From assembly GCA_964526045.1 (NCBI GenBank), contig CAZGIF010000004.1:62001-126000 (forward strand): 64,000 nucleotides of DNA, written 5' to 3'. The stretch comes from CAZGIF01 sp964526045. GTDB lineage: Bacteria > Patescibacteriota > Gracilibacteria > Absconditabacterales > Absconditicoccaceae. Below are positions 12,783 to 24,078 of the stretch, piece by piece. Numbering within the stretch: position 1 is the stretch's first letter; each line of letters starts with the position of its first letter. The translations under genes were made by a program, and so were the position numbers. Below the pieces are notes generated by a model. That model did not search any database. It was not told the origin of the DNA and saw only the letters and a program-made list of their open reading frames with translations.

Positions 12783-13661
12783 TTACTCTAACAAATCATG
12801 AGTTCATTCTAAATGTTTGTCATCTACATGTGTATAGATCTGAGTTGTCGTAATGGACGCATGTCACAATAACGTCTGAACAGCTCTGATATCTGCTCAC
12901 TTTTTGAGCAAAGTTGTCGCAAAACTATGTCTTAGCGTATGTGGAGACACCTTTTTGGTGATACCAACAAGATTTGCATACGTTTTGACAATATATTCAA
13001 CTGCATTTCTGCTTATTTTTTTGCCAAAGCTATTATGAGAAACACTGACAAAAATATAATCTGACTGAGGTGGAAGTATTGCAATGTAAGACGTGAGTAC
13101 GTCTCTTGCTTTTGTTGTTAGGAATACCGATCTAAGTTTTTTTCATTTTCAGACGATACGAAACTGTTTACTATCTTGACGAATATCATCAAAACGCAAA
13201 GCAATCAACTCCGAGACTCTCAGTCACGTAGCATACAAAAAGTACAATATAGTCAGATCTCTTTTTTGTTTGATTTCATTTTTTTCAAAAACTAATGGGG
13301 CATCCAGCAATAACATCACCTCTTTTTCTGTCAAAAACGACACATCATGAGGCTCTTGCTTAGCTAACTCTACCTTGTCATAATCCATACATTCAATTTC
13401 ATTTTTTTTCAAAAACTTTAAAAATGACCTAACTGCAACTTTATGATAATTTATTGTAGTTTTTCAGAGATTTTTTTGCTTGAGATACGATCAGTATCAC
13501 AAAATATGCATGGGTTTGATTAGTTCTATATCAATATCTCAAACGTATTCAACAAATCTGTTGAGCCGCAAAGAATAGTTCTCTAGCGTCTTGGGACTAG
13601 AGTTTTTGGCATCTTCTAGATACTGCATATAAACATCAATTAAATCTGTTATGTTTTGCAT
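12783..13661 (-). CDS. Xer-type tyrosine recombinase (292 aa)
   Basis: Site-specific tyrosine recombinase of the XerC/XerD/integrase family. The N-terminal core-binding domain covers ~1-95. The catalytic domain shows Arg148 (ATGLRVSELIAL), His241 and Arg244 (PHTLRHSF), His267 (LLGHASI) and nucleophile Tyr276 (QIYTHV). Length and motifs fit XerC/D closely. A half-conserved dif-like site lies 72 bases upstream of its start, and a perfect one about 2 kb away. Many single-recombinase Xer systems have their site next to the gene. It may serve chromosome dimer resolution, or mobility of the neighbouring cassette, or both. Confidence 0.93.
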
Positions 13662-13718
13662 TTGATAATTTATTTTATATGCAAATAAAACACAAATTAC
13701 ATACTAACCAATAAACAT

Positions 13719-13760
13719 AAAAACACAACCTAACCTTGCACAATATAATCATTTATTCTT
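13719..13760 (+). repeat. dif-like site copy 1 (left half conserved)
   Basis: Contains AAAAACACAACC, one variable base, then AACCTTGCACAA, repeating the sequence at 15695-15719 in the same orientation. The 11-base arm is at 13733-13743, followed by a 6-base centre TATAAT and a right half CATTTATTCTT that does not match the palindrome of copy 2. Confidence 0.6.
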
Positions 13761-13932
13761 TGCTTTCAAACTTTGAAGAAACTTTGCTTTGAATACTGAA
13801 AGAGGAGGTAGAGATTTGATATAATTTTAAGATATTTATTTGTCAATATAAATAAAATACTAAGTACTTATATATTTATTTTAAATGAAATTTGTATATA
13901 CTATATCATAATTATTTATTTTCAAAAAAGCT

Positions 13933-14112
13933 ATGGTTGGTTTTATAAAAAAACATATTGATAGTATTTTCTTAAAAGATGTAGGAAATTTTTACAATGA
14001 CCCTAAAATAAAAACAAGGTTACAAGACGAAGAAAAAGAAATAGAAAAAATAAGTATCGATAATTTACCAGAAATCTCTACTTTTTTATATAAAAAAGTA
14101 AAAAAAAATTAG
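13933..14112 (+). CDS. N-terminal piece of a frameshifted kinase-fold gene
   Basis: ATG 13933 opens a 59-residue frame that ends at TAG 14110-14112 straight after a run of nine A (14100-14108). Shifting by -1 within this run joins it to the long downstream frame without loss of coding character (FLYKKVKK then LENVWKDQKK). It is best seen as the start of the following gene. Confidence 0.55.
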   Translation: MVGFIKKHIDSIFLKDVGNFYNDPKIKTRLQDEEKEIEKISIDNLPEISTFLYKKVKKN

Positions 14113-15590
14113 AAAACGTATGGAAAGATCAAAAAAAAGATTTACAGTCAGATCCAATAAAATACCAAAGGTTCCTTATCTATTCAATAAAGCATTGATT
14201 CGAGAAGGATGTCTGGGGTTTACTTAGAAATAATACAAACCTAGTTAGTTTCGAAAACTGTAAAAATATAGGTGGCCTCAATTGAATTCTCAAAAAATTA
14301 ATTAGAACTGATACAACATATGCAAACAAGGTGTGGAATATGATACAAAAAAAAGAGTTTTTTGAACTCAATAAAATAAGGGAAATAGATTCTATTTTTA
14401 GTGAGCTAGTAAAACAAGATGAAAAATTTGCAAAAAAGATAGAAGAAAAAACAGGGAGTATTAAAGATCTTTGCAATATAGTTGATAAAGAGAAAATTGA
14501 GAAGTTACTTGCTTTCATGAAAAAAAAAGGTTACATCAATTCCACAGAAATAAAAGAAAGAGATATATTATGGTGCAAAAGCGACCTGATTCCAAATAGA
14601 TTATTTTCCGCTATGATTGAAAAGTGATACAAAGTAAACGAAATTTATGATGGAGTAATAAAATTAAATGATGCTCCATTCTCACCTAGTGGTATATCAA
14701 GTATTCAATCTATCCTTGAATCATTAGTTCAACAATGATACAAAACAACAGAGATTTGAAAACAAGTATCTAAATATATATCTTCATATGATGATTTCTT
14801 AACAAAATATGATGGAAGCATTCTCTATGATCTAGTAGAGAAAGATAATTACTTTGCAGAGAAAATTCGAAACATTGTAAAAAAAGAAGAAAACGTAAAA
14901 TTTAGATTGTACCAAAAACTTTATTGAAAACTCCGTAAAGAAGAGATTCTCTCTTTTATAAAAAAAAATACTCCTGAATATTATAGACGAAACGATAAGT
15001 GAGAGATTTTGAATTACAATCTTTTATCTAGCGCAACAAAAGAACAAATAGAAAATACACTATCATGAAATAATACAGTTATAGAAATACAAAAAACAGA
15101 TTCAAAATTATTCGTCCTATTGAAAAACGGGAATTTGATATTCGTTAATATAATTGGCAGTAAACAAGCTGAAATTTGGCAAGAAATCCATGATGCAAAC
15201 ATTCCAACTGCGCCAATATACGGAACTCCAATACAAAAAAAAAACTGAACAAAAACTATTTATTCTAGATACTGTGGAGAAAGTATTGCAATTATATGAG
15301 ACTTTATACATTCAGACATGCTTGTTGAAATTGAAAAACAAAGAGCAAAAATCTTACAAGAAATTGAAGAAAAAGGTATACATCACTGACATGCACACCT
15401 TGGAAATTTTGTTGTAGAGTTTATCAACAAAGACTACTATCAAGAACAGATTAAAAAAAATATGACAATCAATACGATAGAATATAACGCCAAATACTTT
15501 GTAGATGCAAAAACAGCAAGTAAAAATTTGGCTGACTATAAAATCATAGTCAGAATTATAGACATGGATGCTGCAAGGAAAGTAATCTAA
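14109..15590 (+). CDS. Kinase-fold-like protein, main part after an A-run frameshift
   Basis: This frame has no own start codon near its 5' end (a GTG occurs at 14331) and ends at TAA 15588-15590. The first ~330 residues are helical and unrecognised. The C-terminal part contains IHHGHAHLGNFVVEF and, later, IVRIIDMDAAR. This resembles the HxHxxN catalytic loop and the metal-binding IxDxD of protein-kinase or aminoglycoside-phosphotransferase folds. Family membership is inferred from those two motifs only. The gene lies alone between two copies of a dif-like repeat and is AT-rich. It is either inactivated, subject to programmed slippage, or affected by a homopolymer error. Confidence 0.65.
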
Positions 15591-15694
15591 TTTCCCATCC
15601 AATAAAAAAGCATCATATTTTTACATTTGGAACGAGATATTAGGTAATTTCAAATTTAACAATAATAATAGATTTTAAGCAAAGTATTAAACGC

Positions 15695-15736
15695 AAAAAC
15701 ACAACCCAACCTTGCACAACATACATTGTGCAAGGT
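15695..15736 (+). repeat. dif-like site copy 2 (perfect 11-6-11 palindrome)
   Basis: ACCTTGCACAA (15709-15719), centre CATACA (15720-15725), TTGTGCAAGGT (15726-15736). The two 11-base arms are perfect inverted repeats around a 6-base spacer, the geometry of Xer recombination sites. On the minus strand the core AATGTATGTT resembles AATGTATATT of E. coli dif. Outer arms AAAACACA and TGTGTTTT extend the symmetry. No T-run follows, so it is not a typical terminator. Confidence 0.65.
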
Positions 15737-15766
15737 AAAATATATGTGTTTTAATGAGGGAATTAT

Positions 15767-16207
15767 CTAAGACGTATTCTTATCAATATATATCTTAGCC
15801 CACCTTATATTTCCTCAATCTCTTTTCTCAGATATAAAATCAAATCAAAGCTTCCTTTTTGCGTCTCGAAAGGTTTCTTTAGCTGATTGATAACTTTGAT
15901 TTGAGTGTGAAATATATTTATATGTATTGTCTTGAAGTTCTCGTGAGTAATTACTAAAAGCTCAATCTCTATGTATTTTCAATAAATGTGTACACTTCTT
16001 TGACAAGATACTCACTATTTTATGTTTGTTTTTATTATATACACGATATGGAAACTTATCATACAGCCATTTTAGATTTAGCTTCAAATAACGCAATAAT
16101 GACTTTCATAATTCTACTAAGAATTTCCAAAAGTAAATAATTACAAGAGATAAAATTGTTGAAGAGATACCTATAATAATACCTCGAAGTATTTCTTGGT
16201 CATTCAT
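15767..16207 (-). CDS. Single-span membrane protein, function unknown (146 aa)
   Basis: Starts at ATG with MNDQEILRG. Residues ~9-33 form one strongly hydrophobic segment, probably an N-terminal membrane anchor. A basic, Lys/Tyr-rich cytoplasmic part follows, ending in KIYIDKNTS. It is the last gene of the minus-strand fic cluster, 32 bases behind the preceding stop. No family recognised; it might be a partner or target of the Fic protein, on context alone. Confidence 0.65.
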
Positions 16208-16239
16208 AGTAAGAAAAGCATACATTATAAAAGAATATT

Positions 16240-16653
16240 TTACCTAACTCAAGTACTCTCAATATTTCAGATAAAACCTCAAGGTTTCATTTGTGAATAT
16301 TTTTGTTTTTTTAAAAATCATCATCCTTGTAGATTAAAAATTATACCTTCAAGTTGGCTCTTATCATAATTAGGAAAGTTTTCTTGTATTGTTTTAAATG
16401 GAACAACTCAACCCTTCTCTATGACAAAATCTAAAACATTTTGATGACTAGATACTAGTTTGTTTCAATGCCTATATTCGTTTTTTACATTATTTATATC
16501 ACGTCATGCTTGATTTATTTTTCAATAGTTTTTTTCATTTCAAATGGATAGTTTTATCTTTTTTGATAATGTATTATAACGTATTGTTTGTACAATTGCT
16601 ATAACGATTAAAATAATATTAGTAATTGTTGATCAAATCTCATAGGCAGTCAT
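16240..16653 (-). CDS. Small membrane-anchored protein, function unknown (137 aa)
   Basis: Begins MTAYEIG, with residues ~8-24 hydrophobic (TITNIILIVIAIVQTI) and likely a membrane anchor. The soluble part contains FKTIQENFPNYDKSQLEG, which resembles a small winged-helix or three-helix unit, but this is weak. Several glycines near the C-terminus are TGA-encoded. It sits 42 bases after the fic stop and reads in the same direction, so co-transcription is likely. Confidence 0.6.
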
Positions 16654-16695
16654 TAACTAATAGTATAAAATATAAAAGAGGCAGATGTTTAGTTA

Positions 16696-17766
16696 CTAGT
16701 CAGAAATATTCTTTAACAAACTCAAAAGTTCGATATTTATATAAAAGCTTTCTCTTCAAATTTTTTGCTTGCGTAAAATTCATACACGAACCAACTCATC
16801 AAGATATTTAGTAGCAGTTCTTTTAGAACATCAAATATCGTGAGACAAATATTGTATTTTTGTATAAGGGAACTTAAAAACATTATTTATAAGTCAGTGA
16901 CTATAAATTTTTGAAGATTGTGTTTTAATTGTAATTTTATGAGAATTCATCATTATTTTTATTTTTTTGATAATATGCAGAGTATGTGTAGCTGATTCTT
17001 CTATCATCGTAATCATCCACAGAATTCGATCTTCTCGAGATCAGTTATCGCGGACCGATTGCAACTGTTTATAATACTCACTTTTATGTTTATTAATTGA
17101 TCTACTATGATACAGAATTGGCGTATCTAATAATCAACTTTTAACTAAGTACAATACATTCACTATACGTCATACTCTACCATTTCAGTCATAAAATGGA
17201 TGAATACTTTCAAATTGATGATGAATTATTGACATAATGATCAATGGATCGATACCAGTGTTATTGCTATTTATAAATCTTTCCAAATCTTCTAACAAAT
17301 CCATAATATCAGAATATTTTTGTGGTGGAGTATATACAACTTCATTTGTAGTTTCATTTAAAATAACAGTTCAACGATCTTTCCTAATACCAATATTATT
17401 ACCTTCTATAATTGACTGAATCTTGATAATGTCATCAATAAGAATAAGTTCATTTTTTTTGATCAAAGAATATCAAAATAATGATGCTTCAGCATATTTA
17501 TGAACCTCTTTTACTGATTGATTAGAAAAATTTTTTCCCTTTATATTTGCTTTATACAAATCATCTTGTGTAGTAATAATACTCTCAATAGCAGAACTTT
17601 CCTTTGCTTCTTGCAGAGAAAGTGTTGTTATAAGAATATTTTGATCTGGCATACTTTCAGAAAGACCTTTGAGTTCTCACAATAAACGATGTACTTCAGA
17701 AAGTTTTTTATAAATCGCAACTGTTTCTAATGTATAATTTGAAAGTATAGTTTGTATGTTTTCCAT
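16696..17766 (-). CDS. Fic-domain protein, putative AMP-transferase (356 aa)
   Basis: Fic proteins transfer AMP or other nucleotide moieties to hydroxyls of target proteins. The core motif HPFYDGNGR (His189 catalytic) is intact, with two of its glycines encoded by TGA or GGT. The inhibitory helix motif SSAIES in the N-terminal domain carries Glu61, the autoinhibitory glutamate of this class. A winged-helix-like C-terminus (~290-350, RTATKYLDELVRVGIL) is typical of Fic proteins with a DNA-binding tail. The start is the ATG followed by ENIQTILSN. Three tandem ~41-base repeats lie directly upstream and may be autoregulatory operators. Two small membrane-protein genes follow. Confidence 0.92.
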
Positions 17767-17771
17767 AAATA

Positions 17772-17888
17772 TAGTGTCATAAAAAATCAATTTCTTTACA
17801 CTATTTTATAGATAGTGTCACAAAATGCAATTTCTTTACACTATTAAATAAACAGTGTCACAAAACTTAATTCCTTTACACTATCAAA
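17772..17888 (-). promoter_or_regulatory. Three tandem ~41-bp operator-like repeats upstream of fic
   Basis: Three copies start with TAGTGTCA (17772), TAGTGTCA (17813) and CAGTGTCA (17853), each followed about 20 bases later by CTTTACACTAT. Every unit is thus an imperfect inverted repeat AGTGT...ACACT. They begin six bases before the fic start codon. Position and symmetry suggest a repressor-binding array, perhaps for the Fic protein's own C-terminal domain. Confidence 0.6.
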
Positions 17889-18058
17889 TACAGAACGTAT
17901 CAGGTTTTATTGGTTTTTCACAAAAAATTCACAAAATAGAAATATACAAAAAAGCAACACTACACATTGTAATAGCACTATTCTCAAGATACACTCCTCT
18001 TTCTAACAAATACGCATCATCTACATATTAAAGTTTTTGTTTTTATTTTATATAACAT

Positions 18059-18166
18059 CTATCAAAAATCCAAACTCACAACTTCACTATTTCAGATATA
18101 CGACGTACTAGTTTGATCAGAACAAAAATATAAGTCAGTCAGTAGATTTTGTTGTGGAGGGGTAGT
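18059..18166 (-). pseudogene. Remnant of a histidine phosphatase C-terminus
   Basis: A 35-codon frame without start ends in YIGNSEVVSLDFG, matching HIGNSEVVSLQFG at the end of the intact histidine phosphatase gene 6 kb away (24079). The DNA shares ACAACTTCACTATTTCAGAT exactly. It lies immediately after the stop of the LRR gene. The rest of this >300-base gap holds the fic repeats and otherwise no feature I can support. Confidence 0.55.
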
Positions 18167-21100
18167 TAATATTTAAAGACAACATCTACATGATACTTGT
18201 GATTAAGTTCTATGAAATGTAATATTTTTCTATATTCGGATTGAGAACAGGGATTGTTTGATATATCAAGCATCTTTAAACCATTAAAAAGAGTTTTATT
18301 GAAGTCTTCTTTAGGTAAAAGAGACTCTGCTTCAAAAAACAAATTATCTGATATATCAAGATCACTAATAAACTTCCAATTCCAAAATCCAAGTGGTAGT
18401 CTTGATAATAAATTTCAAGAAAGATTTATTTCCTTCCTAACAATATCATCATCTTCATAAACGAATTCAGGAAGATATACCAAAACGTTATTTGAAAGAT
18501 TAAGCTCTCTTAATTTCCCAATATTGAAAAGAGATACGGGGATTGTCTCAATTTTATTACTTGATAGATTTAGATATTCTAGTTCTTCCATTGATCAAAT
18601 ATCTGAAGGTAAAACTTTCATAGTATTGAAAGATAAGTTCAAATCCTCTAGTTTCTTTTGTTCAAGCAAAAAAGATGGAAATTCTTCAATTTGATTATTT
18701 GAAGCATCAAAGAGAATAATATGATTGAACAATCATGAAGGAACTTTTATAGAAGAAATATTATTATAAGATATATCTAACCCTGATAAATTAGATAACT
18801 TTGATAGCTTAGTAGGAAAGTCAGACAATCAACATCATGAGACACCTAGCTGTTGCAAACTATCCAGAGATAGAATTACATCAGGAAAATATCAAAAATT
18901 ATTATTTGAGACATTGAGATTAATTAGCTTAGATAACAATGAAAATGAAGATGGAAGCGATATTAAATTATTATTTGAAATTAGCAATGCCGATAACTCT
19001 TTTAATTTACCAATTCCTGATGGTATAATAGCAATCTTATTGTAAGATAAATCAATTCCAGAAATCTTTTTAAGTAAAAAAAGAGAATTGGGCAATACAG
19101 AAATATTGTTTTTTTGAAGTTCTATATCTTCTAAATCTTTTAGTTCTCATATCCGATCTGGAATTTCATTAATTTTGTTATTTGCTATATGCAAAGTAGT
19201 AAGGTTTGTATAGTTACGTATAGCATCAGGCACTTGAAAAAACAGATTATCACTCAAGTAACATTCTTTTACATTTTTAAAGTTTCAAAACCAATCTGGA
19301 AGAGAAGAAAATGCATTACCCTCAAGATCTATTTCATCAATTTTTGAAGAATATTGAAGTATATCCGGAAGAGAATCTAAATAAGTATACTTTATTTCTA
19401 TTCCTTCTAAATTAGGTAATTTTCACTTAATTTCAAAGTGTAACAACGGACAATTTGAAATACTAATATATGACAAATTAGAATACCCAGAACCTAGAAT
19501 TACAGACTCTAAAGCAGAATAAGAAATATCTTCACTAGTACTATTTGATATGATTACATTGTTTAAATTTATCATACCATTTGGCAGAGAAAGTGATTTT
19601 CAAGGAAAGTATGAGAATCCTATAAGTTCAATGGTTTCTAACAGATTATTATCTTTTATATATAATCACAATTGTTCACTAAATAGTTCTGAATCCTCCA
19701 ACGTCCACTGACTATTGGATTCAAAAAATATCGCAAATGTTTCTAAGTTAAATAATATATTTAATTTAGAATCCATACTATATATACCATTACCAAGTTT
19801 ATATTCTTGGTGTGCTTCGTAAATCATTTTCTTCATAATCTCACGTTTCTTTTCTATTTCTTCGTTCTGTTTCTCAACATCTTCTTTTGTCATTTGTAAT
19901 ACAAAACTTGCACTATCAGAGCTAGTTGTATATCTATGATTTTTAGCGTAGCTATAAACAATATGCTTCCGTATTTGACTTGATGCATCGTTACTATCAA
20001 GTCTATCATGATCATACTCAGTATATGCCCAATTGTATAGAGATACTTTATCCACGTCAGTATAAAATTCTTTTTTATGTTTTTGGGCAAAAACAAAAGA
20101 CGCTACCTGATTCAAAAATTCTAGATATCATAAATCAGTCATTCGCTTTTCTTTTTTGATCTCTGCAATCGTTTTTTCTATACTCAACAACTCATCATTT
20201 GTTAATGAAACAAAAACACGATCTCGTATATTTTGACAAGATTCATTAGTATTATAAGACATACTCTTGAGTGGATCCATTGTTGCATCAACCAATTCGG
20301 AAGCAAAGAAAGGATGATTACTACAAATAGTAAGAATATCATTTGTCTCTAAGGATATTGAATCTTGTCAGACCCGGTGATAGTTTTGTATAGATTGTGT
20401 AGGAGAAAGCTTGATTTGCGTACTGTCTCGTTTTTCTAACATTCCAAATAACAAATTTATATATTCCCTTCATTTAGACGTTGCAAATCAGTTTTCTATA
20501 GTTGAGATAAAGTTTTTATTTCAATTCGCAAATGGATTTAATGGATTTTCTTTCGTTTTCCTGAGAGCCTGCAAAAGACGCTTTTTAAGTTTCAGTTCAT
20601 CTATTGTTGAAGCATGAAATGACTTATAAACTCTTTGTTCAATATCTTGATATGTTTCATATTCTTCATATTCCTCCCAAATATCATCTTCTCATCATTG
20701 AGAACCATCCCAAGGAGTCAATGGTGGTACGTATTTATCAATCGGAAGAACGAGAGAATCTAATCATGTTGCGATAAGACTATCATTATACTCACTTAAC
20801 AATAATGGTTCAGTTTTTGCATGGGTAAAAAACTCTCCATGATAGTATCAGTTTGATATAGCATCTCATACAAATCATAATAAAATATCAGATTGATACG
20901 CTTGTCGATCTTTAAAGTATTCTACTTTATACGTTTCATCTACTTTCATATCAGCTATTCGATGTGCTCTTAGCTTTTGATAGGATGGTCTATGAACGAC
21001 GAGGTAGTTTTGATATTTTTCATTAAGTCCCAATATTTGTTTTTGCTTTGCGTCTAGTATCTCTACATATTCTTCATACAATAATGAATTCATACGATCT

Positions 21101-23019
21101 GAGCTAATTGTTTCTTGTGTTAGTGGATTTCAGTCATTGTCACAAACAATGGCATAATAATCTTTATTGTAATACTCGAGCGAATTATCGTTACTATTTT
21201 TACCTTCAAAGTGGTCACTATAGTTTTGTTGCAAAGGCGTAAGTTCAGATATTTTATGTATTGAAGCATTTTCAGCACTATGGCTTAGTTCAGCAAACAA
21301 ATCATGAAGTTCCCATACATTTTTTTTGGATGGATATAGGATTATTGTATTTGATGCTGGTTTATACTGAGACCTTTCTCATTGTACAGGATCACGCATG
21401 GTTTGTATCGATGGACGTCAATATCTTTTCCATAAATCTACTAATATTTTACTTTGCTCAAGATTTCACTCAGTTAAAAATTCAAAAAAGTTTCTGACAC
21501 TTTGTTCGTCAGATCACGCATCAAGGGATTGTGAAATTGGTGAAAACGTACCCATAGAGGTAGAAATCGTCTTAGGCTCCTTTTGCACTAACGTGCGAGG
21601 CTCATGTGGTACAGAAAAATTATAATCAACAGACACAGCAATCATATACTCTCATTGTATATTAGCAACATCAAAATCGGATTCTGCACTTGCAATCATG
21701 TCAGTTTCTTTTTGTTTACATAGATCTTGATATTGAGTTTTGATTGATTTGTAAGAATCAAGATATTGTTTAAATCACGTCACGTGATACGCTGATGTGA
21801 ATGTACTATCATTTGCTATTATTCACAGTATATGTTGGTTTTGTTGTGTTTGTCGTAATGAGATATGTACAAGAGATGTTCTTGATGACTGGTGTGAATT
21901 CCAATGTTGCACTTGTTGTTGATAACTTGGCATCAAAATATACGTCCCCAAGGTATCGAGTCACAAACGGTTTTTAGATTGATTATCTAATAATTCTCAC
22001 CCTACAATAGCTTGTTGCTTTGTTAGTTTATCTCATGCTATAACATATCTATTAGAGACTTTTTGGTATGTATACTTCGCTGAATTTCAATTATTGAGCG
22101 AATCAGCAACTATTGCTAATCACAAAAGAAGAGTTTCATCTTTTGTATCTGGAACTAGCAATGTTTTGGTCTGTCTATCATATGACAAAACACTTCATTT
22201 TTGTATCTGTGGAGCATCATGTGTAGCTCGAAGGTGTTTGTATGCGTATTCTCATATACTATTATTTTTGAATTCGAAGATTTTGTCCAATACTTTTTTG
22301 TTTTGATATATACGATTATCTTCTTTTTTGTTTGCTCTGGACTCAGGGGTACTGACTAACGATGGATGTAATGAGGACACATCTGCTCTTCTTTGAAGTT
22401 GCTTTTGTAAAAGGTCTTTTTGAGACAAAAGATATTCTACTATTTCTTGTCTTTTTTGGTCTGATACTTTGGATATATAATTTGCAAAAGCAATATCATC
22501 CTCAACAGAAACAATTTCTTTATCTACATTACTACTATTTTGGGATTTTCATAACCAAAAATCAATTCTCTGAATCCAACGTTCCAATTCTACATCATCA
22601 TATGCTGACTCCACTACTCTACTTCATTCTAGTTGAGGGTAAAATTTATAAGGTTCATAAACAACAGAATCTATTTGTTCTAGTACTTTTTCTTGTTCTT
22701 TTGAAAACATTTTTTTACTTTCAAAAACAGAAAAAATATTTTTAAGTCTTGAAGAAATACTTTTGTGCTTATGCTTGTGAGACAATGCAGATGTTTTTTG
22801 ATTTTCAGAAAAAACCTGTGCTTCACTTGGGGTGAAAACTCACATAGCAAGTAATCAAAAAAGAACAACACTTATCAGTTTTGTAGGAAGTTTTGACTCT
22901 CTTGTTGATAGTATTTCTGTTGCTTCTGACTTTTCTGTTGCTTCTAGCATTTCTTTTATATCTGTTGTTTCTGACAATTCTTCTGAGTTTGGTCAAAATG
23001 TATGGTATACTGTTGTCAT
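18166..23019 (-). CDS. Giant membrane-anchored leucine-rich-repeat protein (1617 aa)
   Basis: One frame of 1617 residues. Residues ~44-68 (TKLISVVLFGLLAMG, then SEAQ) form an anchor or signal segment after a short cytoplasmic N-terminus. The large middle part (~70-1110) is unrecognised; it contains ELHDLFAELSHSAEN, which only vaguely recalls a metalloprotease helix, without HExxH. From ~1120 to the end there are many LRR units of about 23 residues (pattern LSNNNLISLPSSFSLLSKL), the short bacterial type that binds proteins. It follows the lipoprotein gene by 135 bases in the same direction. A cell-surface binding role is likely; partners are unknown. Confidence 0.85.
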
Positions 23020-23154
23020 AATCTATAATTGTAATAGTAGGAAAAATGAAGATTGTAAAACACAATCTGATGCATTACTATAACTATTAAAAACAATAAA
23101 GTCAACAATAAATATAATATTTCCACTAGAAGTTTTAATTTTCTACTCAATATA

Positions 23155-24003
23155 CTATTGTATAAAAGAGAAAGCCGTTGCTAATAATTCTGCTTTTTCT
23201 CGAGCATCTTTGTGGGTATCACTTGGAATTGGTATAGTCAAAATGATCATGTGGTCATCAGTAAACACCAAAACTAAAGAGTCAACATCAGTAGATTTAC
23301 TTCAATAACTAGGAATTATAGAAGATCAGTAGATAATTTTTATAGAATCTTTTATTGTTTCTTTACAGTAGCTTTGATCTAAAAATGTGAGTCATGGAAT
23401 TGTACTAGCACATCATTGTTCGCGAATTGACATGAGAAACTCTTGTGATCGAGATAATGTACCTAAATATGGGATAGTAAACTGCTCATCTGTTCTTTCA
23501 ATAGAGATATTTGTATACGGAAAAGCGAAAAGCACTCAGGATATTCAGTCCACAGTAAATCATTGAGTAAATTTACGATCAGCAAAATAGAAAAACAAAG
23601 GTTCGCTATATTCCATTTCATTTCGTTGCACTCAATCATATGTATTCCATCATGATCAGAGAATCATATTTTTTAGATACATCAGTTCTTCATCATTTGC
23701 CTCAGGCTTTAGAGTGACGTATCCATTGAAATCAAATGTTGTAGGCCTTCAAAATGTTTGTTGACGAAACTGACTTAATGCATCATTCAAAATATCTGTA
23801 TTAGTTCTTTCTTGTTCTCACAACAAAAATAGATCGTCTTTTGTTATATCTTTTTGTACAGTCTCTGTTGCTACTGTTGTAGATCAAGAAAACGATGGAG
23901 AATTTTCTATGATATTAGTGTCTGTTATTGGAGAAGTTTTTTGATTACATCCAACAAGGAAAAAAGCTATTCACAAAAGGAGAAGAGAAGTATTGAGTTT
24001 CAT
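23155..24003 (-). CDS. Lipoprotein, function unknown (282 aa)
   Basis: The N-terminus MKLNTSLLLLGIAFFLVGC ends in a clear lipobox with Cys at position 19, so it should be lipid-anchored outside the cytoplasmic membrane. The mature part begins with a Ser/Thr-rich linker and shows no family I recognise. It has four further Cys, two near the C-terminal half (QGCAST, QSYCKE). It lies between the histidine phosphatase and the giant LRR gene, all on the minus strand, so it is probably part of the same operon. Confidence 0.75.
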
Positions 24004-24078
24004 TAGACAAAAGAAATATGTAAAAACAACTTTGAATTTTATACCAGAAAGTCTGGAACAAACAAGGTTAACTTTCAC

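Noticed and set aside
15695..15760. Palindrome at 15709-15736 as a rho-independent terminator
   Set aside because: The stem is perfect but no T-run follows on either strand; the exact 11-6-11 layout and the direct repeat next to a Xer gene fit a recombination site better.
17772..17888. Three 41-bp repeats as a CRISPR array
   Set aside because: Units are contiguous with no unique spacers, only three copies, and no cas genes; they sit on the fic promoter region.
20900..21350. Zinc-metalloprotease motif in the middle of the LRR giant (ELHDLFAELSH)
   Set aside because: It is not HExxH and no third ligand can be assigned; left as unknown region.
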